A DNA stretch of 64,000 nucleotides from Candidatus Polarisedimenticolaceae bacterium (GCA_036275915.1 DASUCV010000011.1:62001-126000); one strand, 5' to 3'. Positions 8,767 through 17,080 are shown, counted from the stretch's first letter. Translations and numbers: made by a program. Notes: generated from the letters alone by a model not told the origin.

Positions 8767-9863
8767 ATCGGAGGCGAAGGACGTTCATCAAGGCCGCCGC
8801 GGTCGCGGGGGCCGGAGCCGCGCTGAGCGCCTCTTTGCCGAAGGTCCTTGCGGCACCGGCGTCGAAGCCGATGAAGATCCTGATCCTCGGCGGCACCTCG
8901 TTCTTGGGCCCGCAGATCGTCGAGGCGGCGCAGGCGCGCGGCCACGTGATCACGCTCTTCAATCGCGGGAAGACGAACCCCGGCCTCTTCCCCGACGTCG
9001 AGAAGCTCCACGGTGACCGGAACGGCGATCTCAAAAGCCTCGAGGGGCGCCAGTGGGACTCGGTCGTCGACACGTCGGGGTTCGTGCCCCGGCTCGTCAC
9101 GCTCTCCGCGTCGCTCCTGGCGCCGAGCGTCAAGCAGTACGTCTTCATCTCGACGATCTCGGTATTCGCCGAGAACCTGAAGCCGGGGACGGCGGAGAAC
9201 GGACCTCTCGCCACGATGCCCGACGAGACGAGCGAGGACGTGCAGAAGTACTACGGCGCTCTGAAGGCGCTCTCGGAGAAGGCGGCCGACAAGGCGATGT
9301 CCGGCCGCGCGTGCAACATCCGCCCCGGACTCATCGTGGGTCCCGGCGACAAGAGCGATCGGTACACCTACTGGCCGGTCCGTCTCGCGCGCGGCGGTGA
9401 GGTCCTCGCCCCGGGCGACGGCAGCGACCCGGTGCAGTTCGTCGACGTTCGCGATCTCGGCGCGTGGGTCATCCTCGCGGTCGAGAAGAACTTGAACGGC
9501 ACCTACAACGCGACCGGGCCGGAGAAGAAGCTCACCATGAAGAAGTTCCTCGAGGAGACGAAGAAGGGGGTGGGCGGCGACCCGAAGCTCACCTGGGTCC
9601 CGGCCGACTTCCTCGAGAAGAAAGAGGTCGCGCCCTGGAGCGACATGCCGGTGTGGGTCCCGGGCGACGCCGGGTTCACGCAGATCGATTGCAAGAGGGC
9701 GATCGCCGCCGGCCTCTCCTTCCGTTCGCCGTCCGCCACCGCGAAGGACACGCGCGCCTGGTTCCGCACGCTTCCGGAAGATCGTCGCGGTAAGCTCAGT
9801 GCGGGGATCACCGCCGAGAAGGAAGCGGAGATCCTCGCCGCATGGCACGCCTCGGCGAAGTGA
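8763..9863 (+). CDS. Tat-signal NAD-dependent epimerase/dehydratase family protein
   Basis: Short-chain dehydrogenase-like protein of 366 residues. The N-terminus RRRRTFIKAAAVAGAGAAL is a classic twin-arginine signal (RRxFxK), so the folded protein should be exported with its cofactor. The mature part starts with the Rossmann glycine motif ILGGTSFLGPQIVEAA. FISTISVFAENL and YYGALKALSEKA supply Ser/Tyr/Lys positions of the extended SDR active site. Similar Tat-signal epimerases occur in Acidobacteria and Planctomycetes; substrates are unknown. ATG 8763 overlaps the transporter stop (ATGA), and the aldolase gene follows after 7 bases. Confidence 0.83.
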   Translation: MNRRRRTFIKAAAVAGAGAALSASLPKVLAAPASKPMKILILGGTSFLGPQIVEAAQARGHVITLFNRGKTNPGLFPDVEKLHGDRNGDLKSLEGRQWDSVVDTSGFVPRLVTLSASLLAPSVKQYVFISTISVFAENLKPGTAENGPLATMPDETSEDVQKYYGALKALSEKAADKAMSGRACNIRPGLIVGPGDKSDRYTYWPVRLARGGEVLAPGDGSDPVQFVDVRDLGAWVILAVEKNLNGTYNATGPEKKLTMKKFLEETKKGVGGDPKLTWVPADFLEKKEVAPWSDMPVWVPGDAGFTQIDCKRAIAAGLSFRSPSATAKDTRAWFRTLPEDRRGKLSAGITAEKEAEILAAWHASAK

Positions 9864-9870
9864 GGGAGCG

Positions 9871-10662
9871 ATGGACTGGGGACTGTCGGACCGCTTGCAG
9901 AGGATCCTGAGACCGCCCGCGGGGCGCACGGTCATGCTCGCGGTCGATCACGGCTACTTTCTCGGTCCGACCTCCGGCCTCGAGAAGCCGAGGACGACGA
10001 TCGAGCCGCTCCTTCCGTTCGCGGACTCGCTCATGCTCACGCGCGGCGTGCTCCGCACCTCGGTGCCTGCCGGGACCGGCGTCCCGATCGTGCTCCGCGT
10101 CTCCGGCGGCGCGTCGATCCTCCGCGAGCTGTCGCACGAGGGGCTGACGGTTGCGATGGAAGACGCGATCCGCCTGAACGCGTCGGCGGTGACGTTGTCG
10201 ATCTTCGTCGGTGCCGAAGGCGAGCGCGAGACCCTCCTCAACCTCGCGAAGCTCGTCGATGCCGGGCACCGCTACGGCATCCCCGTGCTCGCCGTCACCG
10301 CGGTCGGGAAGGACATGGTCCGCGACGCGCGCTATCTCGGACTCGCCTGCCGCATCGCGGCGGAGATCGGCGCGCACCTCGTGAAAACCTACTACTGCGA
10401 CGGCTTCGAAGAGGTCGTCGGCAGTACTCCCGTGCCCCTCATCGTCGCCGGCGGGAAGAAGACGCCCGAGCGCGACGCGATCGCGCTCGCGTGGAACGCG
10501 GTGAACGCCGGTGCCGCGGGCGTCGACATGGGACGCAACATCTTTCAATCCGACGCGCCGGTCGGGATGATCCGCGCCGTCCGCGCGGTCGTGCACCAGG
10601 GCGTTTCGATCGAAGAGGCGACGGCGATCTACGAGGGGGAGAAGCCGCGGATCGCGCGATGA
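9871..10662 (+). CDS. Class I aldolase of the LsrF/DhnA (DeoC-FbaB) family
   Basis: Cytosolic TIM-barrel aldolase or thiolase of 263 residues, related to LsrF, which handles phosphorylated autoinducer-2, and to archaeal-type class I fructose-bisphosphate aldolase. Family features are VDHGYFLGPTSGLE near the N-terminus, Schiff-base lysine candidate K172 in HLVKTYYCD, the phosphate-binding IVAGGKK loop and the C-terminal GAAGVDMGRNIFQ. A ribosome binding site (GAGGGAG) precedes ATG 9871. It is coupled by ATGA to the downstream alcohol dehydrogenase, suggesting a sugar-phosphate or polyol catabolic unit; no lsrK or lsrR is present, so AI-2 processing specifically is not supported. Confidence 0.82.
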   Translation: MDWGLSDRLQRILRPPAGRTVMLAVDHGYFLGPTSGLEKPRTTIEPLLPFADSLMLTRGVLRTSVPAGTGVPIVLRVSGGASILRELSHEGLTVAMEDAIRLNASAVTLSIFVGAEGERETLLNLAKLVDAGHRYGIPVLAVTAVGKDMVRDARYLGLACRIAAEIGAHLVKTYYCDGFEEVVGSTPVPLIVAGGKKTPERDAIALAWNAVNAGAAGVDMGRNIFQSDAPVGMIRAVRAVVHQGVSIEEATAIYEGEKPRIAR

Positions 10663-11663
10663 GGGCCGCGGTCTACTACGCGAACGACGACGTCCGCCTC
10701 GAAGAGCGTCCACGTCCCCTCGCCGGCCCCGGCGAGCTGGTCTTCCGCGTGATGGCGTCCGGCCTCTGCGGCTCGGACGTCATGGAGTGGTACCGCAAGC
10801 CGAAGGCGCCGGTCGTGCTCGGGCACGAGGTCGCGGGCGAGGTCGTCGAGATCGGCGAAGGGCTCGCCGGCTTCGTCGCCGGCGACCGCATCGTCGCGAC
10901 GCACCACGTTCCCTGCAACACGTGCCGTTACTGCCGTGCCGGCCATCACCCGGTGTGCGAGACGCTTCGAACGACGCACTTCGATCCCGGCGGCCTCGCG
11001 GAGCTGGTCCGTCTCCCCGCCGTGAACGTGCTCCGCGGCACGCTCGCGCTCCCGCCTGGCGTGAGCTACGAGGAAGGCTCGTTCGTCGAGCCGCTCGCCT
11101 GCGCCGTGAGGGGCCAACGGGTCGCAGGAGGCGCCTCTGAAAAGCGTGTCGCCGTCATCGGAAGCGGCCTCTCGGGTCTCCTACACATCGTCTGGGCGAA
11201 GGCATCGGGCGCGGCGAGCATCGTCGCAAGCGATCTCTCGCCGTACCGCCTGGCCGCCGCGCGCCGAGCGGGGGCGACCGAGACGCTCGACGCGAGAGCC
11301 GAGGCCCTACCTCCGCGGTGCGCCGACGTCGCCATCCTCTGCGCCGCCTCGATGCCGGCGCTCGACGCCGCGATCCGCATGCTCGACCGCGGCGGCACGC
11401 TTCTGGTCTTCGCCCTCTTCCCGCCCGGGACGACGGCGAGCCTGCCGCTTCACGAGCTCGGACGGGACGGTATCTCGATCGTGCACTCCTACGCCGGGCC
11501 TCCGGCCGACATGAAGACCGCGCTCGACGCGATCGCCAACCGGCGCGTGGACGTGCGTTCTCTCATCACGCACCGTCTCCCTCTCGCCGACGCACAAGAG
11601 GGCTTCCGCCTCGTCGCCGAAGCCGGAGATTCCTTGAAAGTGATCGTGGAGCCGCAGCGCTGA
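10659..11663 (+). CDS. Zinc-dependent medium-chain alcohol dehydrogenase
   Basis: NAD(P)-dependent dehydrogenase of 334 residues in the sorbitol/threonine dehydrogenase branch. Catalytic zinc ligands are C37 (SGLCGSD) and the H56-E57 pair in GHEVAGEV. Four structural-zinc cysteines are visible at 86, 89, 92 and 100 (CNTCRYCRAGHHPVC). The Rossmann glycine motif reads VIGSGLSGLLH. The start overlaps the aldolase stop by ATGA, so the two are probably made together: the dehydrogenase could oxidise a polyol to a ketose that the aldolase later cleaves after phosphorylation, which is inference. The gene ends 16 bases from a convergent gene. Confidence 0.88.
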   Translation: MRAAVYYANDDVRLEERPRPLAGPGELVFRVMASGLCGSDVMEWYRKPKAPVVLGHEVAGEVVEIGEGLAGFVAGDRIVATHHVPCNTCRYCRAGHHPVCETLRTTHFDPGGLAELVRLPAVNVLRGTLALPPGVSYEEGSFVEPLACAVRGQRVAGGASEKRVAVIGSGLSGLLHIVWAKASGAASIVASDLSPYRLAAARRAGATETLDARAEALPPRCADVAILCAASMPALDAAIRMLDRGGTLLVFALFPPGTTASLPLHELGRDGISIVHSYAGPPADMKTALDAIANRRVDVRSLITHRLPLADAQEGFRLVAEAGDSLKVIVEPQR

Positions 11664-11679
11664 AAGGTTACTGTCCCCT

Positions 11680-12258
11680 TCAGATTCCGAGCTCGTGCTT
11701 CAAGTCCGCGACGACGTCATCAGCGGGGACGCCGAACCAGGCGTGCTGAACGACACCTTTGGTATCGAGGACGACCGCCGCGGGGATGAACGGAACCTTC
11801 GCGAGCGGGTCGGGGCTGGGGCGCTTGTAGCCGTAGACGGGGAACGGGTACGCCGCGGTCACCTCGGCGGGAGCGGCGGGGTTCTGGTCGAGCTTGTCGG
11901 TCTGCAGCCCGACGAGACGGATGCCGGCCGCCGGCGGCGACTGAAGGAGCGTTCGCCAGATGGGGACCGCCTCCTTGCAGGCGGGGCAGGTCGACGAGAA
12001 GACGAAGAGCACCGTCTTGGACTCGCCCTCGCCGAAACCGATCGTCTTGGTGTCGCCGGTGTCGGTGACGACGGGGAACGGCGTGACGACGTCGCCCGCG
12101 GCGAGCTGTGGCGGCGGGGGGCCGCCCCCGTGGGCGAGCTGCTGCTTGAGCGAGCGATTCTGGATCGCGAGCGCGACGACGAGGCCCGACAGCGCCACGC
12201 AGGCGATGACGAGGAAGATCGAGAACCCGTCCCGGCGTCTAGGTTCGGCGGCGCTCAT
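11680..12258 (-). CDS. Membrane-anchored thioredoxin-like protein (TlpA/ResA type)
   Basis: Thiol-disulfide oxidoreductase of 192 residues facing the periplasm. Residues ~12-33 form a single membrane anchor (FSIFLVIACVALSGLVVALA), followed by a Pro/Gly-rich linker. The AhpC/TSA-thioredoxin fold holds the redox motif CPAC (C91, C94) in FVFSSTCPACKEAVP; a cis-proline region reads VPFIPAAVVLD. Such proteins reduce disulfides during cytochrome c maturation or act as peroxiredoxin-like reductants. The multiheme cytochrome at 14324 is a possible beneficiary (inference). Its start overlaps the thiolase stop by ATGA. Confidence 0.83.
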   Translation of the reverse strand: MSAAEPRRRDGFSIFLVIACVALSGLVVALAIQNRSLKQQLAHGGGPPPPQLAAGDVVTPFPVVTDTGDTKTIGFGEGESKTVLFVFSSTCPACKEAVPIWRTLLQSPPAAGIRLVGLQTDKLDQNPAAPAEVTAAYPFPVYGYKRPSPDPLAKVPFIPAAVVLDTKGVVQHAWFGVPADDVVADLKHELGI

Positions 12259-13460
12259 CGTCCCACCTTCACGACCGTCGCCGCGGCGGTGTCGCCCGCG
12301 GCGCACCCGACGAAGAGGCCGTAACCTCCGCCGAGGATCGCGAGCTCCTCGACGAGCTCGATGATGAGGCGCATCCCCGTCGGGCCCTGAGGGTGCCCGT
12401 AGATCAAGGACGAACCGTAGTTGTTGAACCCTTCGATCGGGAGGCCGAGGGTCTTGGCGAGGTAGACGTCGTTCACGGCGAACGGATTGTGCGTCTTCAT
12501 CGCCTTCACATCGCCGAGCTTGATCCCCGCGGCGTCGAGCGCTGCGTTCGCGGCCGGTACGGTTGCCATCGCCATGAATCCTTTCTTCGCGCGGCCCTGA
12601 CCGTAAGCGACGATCTGGACCTCGATCGCCGCGTCCCTCGAAAGCTCCTTCGCCCGCTCGCGCGAGGTGACGACCATACCGCAGTTTCCGTCGGCCGGGT
12701 GCGTCTGGCTGCCGAAGGTCACCGTACCGTTGGGGAGAACCGGCTTGAGCTTCGCCAGGCCGTCCTTCGTCGTCTCGAAGACCCCCTCGTCGCCCGTCAG
12801 CGTGGCGACCGTCTTCCGGCCCGACGCGTCCTTCACCTCGAACGGCAGGAGCATGTAGCGCTTTTGAAATGCGTGGTCGTCGGCGAGCGCCTTCGCGTAC
12901 TGCTGGTAGCGGACGAGCGTGCACGCGTCCTGCTCATCGCGCGAGATCCCGGCCTCGGCGGCGACGTTCTCGGCGGTCTGGATCATCGAATTCCGTGCCC
13001 ACGGGTCGAAGCCGAAGGAGTCCATGACGATGTCCTCCTTCTCGCCCATGCCGCCGGGGCCGCCGGGGTTCGGGTAGTAGACGTGCGCCCCGTTGCTGCA
13101 GCGATCGACGGTGATGGCGAGGACGGTCGCGTTGGCGTTGCCCTCGATCTCGGCCGCCGCGGCCGCCGTCGTGCGGGCGCCGGTCGCGCAGGCCTGGCTC
13201 ACCATCGGGCCGGTCGTCGCCTCGGCGCCGATCATCGCCGCGAGCCACGGCCCGCCGTAGAGCTGATGCTTCTGGAGGACGGTGTAGCCGAGGACGAGAG
13301 AGTCGAGCGCCTTGGGGTCGATCTTTCGCTCGGCGAGCGCGCGCTTCGCGGTCTCGGCGCCGAGCGCCATGGCGTTCAGATGCGCCAAGCTGCCCTGCCA
13401 TTTCGAGAACGGCGTGCTCCAGTAGGCGCCGTAGGGGACGAAGCTCTTCGCGAAGCGCAT
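12255..13460 (-). CDS. Thiolase (acetyl-CoA acetyltransferase family)
   Basis: Thiolase of 401 residues that condenses or cleaves acyl-CoA thioesters. The nucleophilic cysteine is C91 in SQACATGARTT. A histidine-bearing THNPFAVND replaces the more usual GHPxGxSG motif, and the last catalytic cysteine lies in GLFVGCAAGD. The altered histidine motif places it among divergent thiolases rather than FadA. ATG 13460 is the first start after the divergent promoter region shared with the exonuclease gene at 13530. It is translationally coupled to the thioredoxin gene downstream. Confidence 0.82.
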   Translation of the reverse strand: MRFAKSFVPYGAYWSTPFSKWQGSLAHLNAMALGAETAKRALAERKIDPKALDSLVLGYTVLQKHQLYGGPWLAAMIGAEATTGPMVSQACATGARTTAAAAAEIEGNANATVLAITVDRCSNGAHVYYPNPGGPGGMGEKEDIVMDSFGFDPWARNSMIQTAENVAAEAGISRDEQDACTLVRYQQYAKALADDHAFQKRYMLLPFEVKDASGRKTVATLTGDEGVFETTKDGLAKLKPVLPNGTVTFGSQTHPADGNCGMVVTSRERAKELSRDAAIEVQIVAYGQGRAKKGFMAMATVPAANAALDAAGIKLGDVKAMKTHNPFAVNDVYLAKTLGLPIEGFNNYGSSLIYGHPQGPTGMRLIIELVEELAILGGGYGLFVGCAAGDTAAATVVKVGR

Positions 13461-13515
13461 GAGGGTCTCCACGCGGATCGGAGGTGGAAGACCGCCGAGT
13501 CTAGCAGCTTGCCGG

Positions 13516-13521
13516 TAGAAT
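13516..13521 (+). promoter_or_regulatory. -10 box (TAGAAT) of the exonuclease gene
   Basis: TAGAAT lies 8 bases before ATG 13530, which would put the transcription start at or within about 2 bases of the start codon. No Shine-Dalgarno fits in the gap. No clear -35 box is seen. Confidence 0.45.
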
Positions 13522-13529
13522 CTCCGGGG

Positions 13530-14333
13530 ATGCTCCGGCACACCTTCCTCCACGTTCCCGGCATCGGCGAGAAGCGCGAGCGCGATCTCTGGAAGCGCGG
13601 TTTCACCGATTGGTCGGCGTTCCGGAACGCCTACCCGCCGGGCCCCTGGCGCGACCTCATCCTCGACCGGCTCGACGAGGAGACGGCGGCGCGCGCCCTT
13701 CCCGCGCGGGAGGCGTGGCGGCTCGCGCGCGCGTTCCCCGGCCGCATGCTCTACCTCGACATCGAGACGACCGGGCTCTCGGTCGACGGCGATGCGGTGA
13801 CGTGCATCGGAACCTGCGACGGGCGCGAGGTGCGCGCGTTCGTGCGCGGGCGCGATCTCGAGCGCTTTCCCGAAGCTCTCCGCGACGTCAGCATCCTCGT
13901 GACCTACAACGGATCGTCGTTCGATCTCCCGGTCCTTCGCCGCGCCTTCCCCGAAGTCGAATTCGACGGCTTCCACCACATCGACCTCCGCTATCCGCTC
14001 CGGCGGCTCGGCGTTCGCGGCGGCCTCAAGGGCGCCGAGCGGCAGCTCGGGATCGAACGGCCCGAGGCGCTCGCCGGCGTCGACGGATTCATGGCGGTGC
14101 TTCTGTGGCACGAGCACCGCGCGGGGAACGCGACGGCCCTCGACACGCTGGTTCGCTATTGCCTCGAGGACGTGGTCAACCTCATGCCGCTGCTCGCGCT
14201 CACCTTCAACCGCCTCACGGCACCGATGCCGATCGACATCCCGCCGATCGAGGCGGGTGCGCGCCCCGAGATCCCGTACGGGGCCGACGCGGAGCTCGTC
14301 GGCGCGATCGCGCGAAAGAGGGCATGGGACTAG
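13530..14333 (+). CDS. YprB-like RNase H-fold 3'-5' exonuclease
   Basis: Predicted DEDD-type nuclease of 267 residues. The N-terminal ~40 residues (LHVPGIGEKRERDLWKRGF) resemble a helix-hairpin-helix DNA-binding motif. The exonuclease domain starts with YLDIETTGLS (D77, E79), continues with TYNGSSFDLPVL and HHIDLRYPLRRLG, and ends with YCLEDVVNL supplying the last acidic residue. This matches the RNase_H_2/YprB family. Its biological role is not well defined; DNA repair or processing is likely. Its last codons overlap the start of the cytochrome gene. Confidence 0.82.
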   Translation: MLRHTFLHVPGIGEKRERDLWKRGFTDWSAFRNAYPPGPWRDLILDRLDEETAARALPAREAWRLARAFPGRMLYLDIETTGLSVDGDAVTCIGTCDGREVRAFVRGRDLERFPEALRDVSILVTYNGSSFDLPVLRRAFPEVEFDGFHHIDLRYPLRRLGVRGGLKGAERQLGIERPEALAGVDGFMAVLLWHEHRAGNATALDTLVRYCLEDVVNLMPLLALTFNRLTAPMPIDIPPIEAGARPEIPYGADAELVGAIARKRAWD

Positions 14334-16252
14334 GCCGTCTTTCGCTCGCCCTCGGCCTCGCCGGCCTCGTCGCGTGCTCTCGCGGCGGAGCTCCGGCTCC
14401 GTCCGCAGGCCCGGGAAACGCCGACGCGCACTACGTCGGCCGCGACGCGTGCCGGTCGTGTCACACCGAGACCTGGTCGACCTTCGCGCACACCGGGATG
14501 GGACTCTCCTGGTACCCCGTCGCCGGCGCACCGGTCATCGAGGACTGGACGCAGAAGAACGTCTTCGAGGTTCAAGCGACGGGGTTGCGCTACCGCATGC
14601 TCCGGCGCGACGGGAAGTTCTTCATGCGACAGTCGATCTCGGACGGACGCGGCGGAGAGGCCGCGGTCGACGAGCGCGAGCTGACGTGGATCGTCGGCTC
14701 GGCGCACCACAGCCGGACCTATCTCGTCACCGACGGCGACAAGCTCTTCCAGGCGCCGGTCTGCTGGTACACGAAGGACGCGGCCTGGGATCTCTGCCCC
14801 GGCTACGAGTTCAAGAACGATTACTTCTCTCGCGAGATCTCGCACACCTGCGTCTTCTGCCACAACGCGAAGATGGAGCTGCAACCCGGGGCCCACAACG
14901 CGTACACGGCGATTCCCCACGGGATCGACTGCGAGCGCTGCCACGGCCCCGGCGAGCGGCACGTCGCGAAGTGGTCGCGCGGCGACACGCCGACGGGGGA
15001 GGGCGACGCGGCGATCGTCAATCCGCGCCGTCTCACCGCCGAGCGGCGCATGCAGATCTGCTTCCAATGCCATCTCGGCGACTCGAAGGCGACCGAGCGC
15101 GTGCAGCGGAACGAGAAGCCGCTCGAGGACTTCCGTCCGGGCGAGGCGATCACCGATGCGATGCTGCCCTACCGGTTCTCGCAGGCGACGCCGCACGACT
15201 ACGGTCTCTCGGCTCAAGCCGATCGCCTCCTCCTCTCCCGTTGCTTCCGCGAGAGCGGCGGCAAGCTCGAGTGCGTGACCTGTCACGACCCGCACGTCAC
15301 CGTCTACCGCGCCGACCGTCCCGCCGATTTCTTCACGTCGAAGTGCAAGGGATGTCACGGTCCGGACGCGTGCAAGGCACCCGCGGCCGCGCGCCAGGCG
15401 ACGTCGCCGCCGGACGACTGCGTCCTCTGCCACATGCGCAAGGCGACGCCCGACGACCACAATCACGCGCTCTTCACCGATCACTGGATCCGCCGGAAGA
15501 TCGACGAAGCGCCGGCGCCGCGGACCGATCTCTCGGTCGAGCCGTACCTGCCTGCGGCGGCCGCCGCGCTTCCCGCAGCCGATCGTGCCTACTATCTCGC
15601 GCGCGCGATCTCGCTCAGGACCTTCGCCGTGCCGCCCCAGATGAGCCGTCCCATGTGGCCGGCGGCCGAGGCAAAGTTCCGCGAGGCGATCGCCCAGGGG
15701 TTTGCCGACCCGCAGGCTCATTTTTTCTTGGGGAAGTCGCTCGCCGCGGAGGGACATCACGATGAGGCCGCATCCGAGTACGCCGCGGCGTATGCGAAGG
15801 ACCCAGGCGACTACGACGTCGCGCTCGCGCAGGCGCAGGCGCTCCTCAGGAAGCATCAGGCGGACGAGGCGATGAAGGTGCTCTCGGCGGCGAGCGTCAA
15901 GGATCCCGATCGGGCCGGGGCCTGGGCGGAGATGGCGCGCGCTCGAGCCGGCCAGGGCGACTACGCGGGCGCGTCGGCGCTGTTCGCGCGGGCGATCCGG
16001 TGCGAGCCGTGGGTCGCTTCCCTCCACGCGAACGCCGCGATGATGCTCTCCGCGCTCGAGAAGCACCCGGACGCGATCGCGGAGGCGGAGACGGCGCTCC
16101 GCCTCGACCCGGAAGGTCCTTCGACGTGGGAGGCGTACGCGACCCTGCTCGAGCGCGCGGGCCGCCCAGCCGACGCCGAGGTCGCGAAGCGCCGGGCGAA
16201 GGAGCTGGCTCAGGCCCGCGGGCGGCGAATGAACGACGTCCGCGCGATGTGA
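14324..16252 (+). CDS. Heptaheme c-type cytochrome lipoprotein with TPR tail
   Basis: Exported electron-transfer protein of 642 residues. A signal peptide ends in a lipobox (LVA-C18). Seven CxxCH heme motifs are visible: CRSCH, CVFCH, CERCH, CFQCH, CVTCH, CKGCH and CVLCH, in the spacing typical of cytochrome c554-like multiheme proteins. Additional histidines (HTGM, SAHHSR, HNHALF) could be distal ligands. The C-terminal ~210 residues are tetratricopeptide repeats. Multiheme-TPR fusions are common in Acidobacteria, Planctomycetes and Deltaproteobacteria and probably scaffold electron-transfer partners; donor and acceptor are unknown. ATG 14324 overlaps the exonuclease stop. Confidence 0.9.
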   Translation: MGLGRLSLALGLAGLVACSRGGAPAPSAGPGNADAHYVGRDACRSCHTETWSTFAHTGMGLSWYPVAGAPVIEDWTQKNVFEVQATGLRYRMLRRDGKFFMRQSISDGRGGEAAVDERELTWIVGSAHHSRTYLVTDGDKLFQAPVCWYTKDAAWDLCPGYEFKNDYFSREISHTCVFCHNAKMELQPGAHNAYTAIPHGIDCERCHGPGERHVAKWSRGDTPTGEGDAAIVNPRRLTAERRMQICFQCHLGDSKATERVQRNEKPLEDFRPGEAITDAMLPYRFSQATPHDYGLSAQADRLLLSRCFRESGGKLECVTCHDPHVTVYRADRPADFFTSKCKGCHGPDACKAPAAARQATSPPDDCVLCHMRKATPDDHNHALFTDHWIRRKIDEAPAPRTDLSVEPYLPAAAAALPAADRAYYLARAISLRTFAVPPQMSRPMWPAAEAKFREAIAQGFADPQAHFFLGKSLAAEGHHDEAASEYAAAYAKDPGDYDVALAQAQALLRKHQADEAMKVLSAASVKDPDRAGAWAEMARARAGQGDYAGASALFARAIRCEPWVASLHANAAMMLSALEKHPDAIAEAETALRLDPEGPSTWEAYATLLERAGRPADAEVAKRRAKELAQARGRRMNDVRAM

Positions 16253-16428
16253 TCGCGGATCTTCTTCGCCTCGACGTCGACGAGGCGCAGCTTCGCCGCG
16301 ACGTCGTCGGGAAGGTTCGGACGCAGGAGCAGAAGCTCGAGATAGCCGAAGATCGCCATCAGCGCGTTGTTCGTGTCGTGCCGCACCTCGCCGATCAACG
16401 AAGCCACGTCGTCCGGAACGTCGCTCAT
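16210..16428 (-). CDS. Stand-alone histidine-kinase DHp-like helix-pair protein
   Basis: Small protein of 72 residues resembling only the dimerisation and histidine phosphotransfer (HisKA) part of a sensor kinase. The H-box reads EVRHDTNNALMAIFGYLELL, and the second helix (KLRLVDVEAKKIRDHIART) follows. No ATP-binding domain is encoded. It could be a phosphotransfer or competing dimerisation partner, or a diverged remnant. Its start overlaps the THEP1 stop by ATGA, and its last 43 bases run antisense through the end of the cytochrome gene. Confidence 0.65.
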   Translation of the reverse strand: MSDVPDDVASLIGEVRHDTNNALMAIFGYLELLLLRPNLPDDVAAKLRLVDVEAKKIRDHIARTSFIRRPRA

Positions 16429-16961
16429 CGGAGTCCCCCCTCGATCGCGCGCACGATCTCGGCCGCCATCGCCTCGCTCCCGCCGCGGCTCACCGTCAGG
16501 AGCCTCGCGCGCGGATGCTGCTTCACCCGTTTGACGAATCCAACCCCGACCGCCGCCACGGTGGCGAGGAGCGGACTCGCGTCGTCGAGGAGCTCGATCA
16601 TGCGTGCCTTGAAGCTCTCGGACAGGCATTCCATCTTGCCGATCTCGTCGACGACGACGAGCGTGCCTGGGCCTGCGGGAACGGTCGACGCAAGTCCGAT
16701 CGTCTCGAGGCCTTGGAGATCGACGCCGTAGGGGCCGATGCGCGCCGATCCCGCGCTCCGCACGTGAGCGAGCAGGAAGTCGCGGCCGTCGAGCGTGACA
16801 CCGCGGAAGCCGACGCGCCGGGATCCTTCGCGAAGCTCTTCGGTGAAGAAGCCGCACATCGGAATCCGTCCGTCGAGGCGCTCGACGACGCGGCGGATCG
16901 CCGTCGTCTTTCCTGAGCCAGGATCGCCGGTGAGAAGGAGCTTAGGAGGTGGGGGAGTCAT
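16425..16961 (-). CDS. THEP1-type nucleoside-triphosphatase
   Basis: P-loop NTPase of 178 residues. Walker A is LLTGDPGSGKTTAIRR near the N-terminus; the family-typical MCGFFTEELREGSRRVGF follows, and Walker B reads LVVVDEIGKMEC. These match the THEP1 family (nucleotide/RNA phosphatase with slow turnover, cellular role unsettled). Start 16961 is preferred because a longer frame would run into the tRNA gene whose mature 3' end is at 16965. It is coupled to the small DHp-like gene. Confidence 0.85.
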   Translation of the reverse strand: MTPPPPKLLLTGDPGSGKTTAIRRVVERLDGRIPMCGFFTEELREGSRRVGFRGVTLDGRDFLLAHVRSAGSARIGPYGVDLQGLETIGLASTVPAGPGTLVVVDEIGKMECLSESFKARMIELLDDASPLLATVAAVGVGFVKRVKQHPRARLLTVSRGGSEAMAAEIVRAIEGGLR

Positions 16962-16964
16962 GCG

Positions 16965-17040
16965 TGGCAGGAGAGACAGGAATCGAACCTGCAACCCCCG
17001 GTTTTGGAGACCGGTGCTCTGCCAATTGAGCTACTCTCCT
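16965..17040 (-). tRNA. tRNA-Trp (anticodon CCA)
   Basis: The 76-base minus-strand sequence folds as a tRNA: acceptor stem AGGAGAG paired with CTCTCCT, D-arm AGCTCAATTGGCAGAGC, anticodon loop CTCCAAA (anticodon CCA), T-arm with GGTTCGAATCC, discriminator G. The terminal CCA is encoded in the DNA (16965-16967). Confidence 0.96.
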
Positions 17041-17080
17041 GTGCGGACCCGATCGTTCGAAACGGGCGGAGTGTACCGTC

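Noticed and set aside
9871-10662. LsrF-like aldolase as evidence of autoinducer-2 processing
   Set aside because: No lsrK, lsrR, lsrG or lsr transporter genes nearby; the family includes other class I aldolases.
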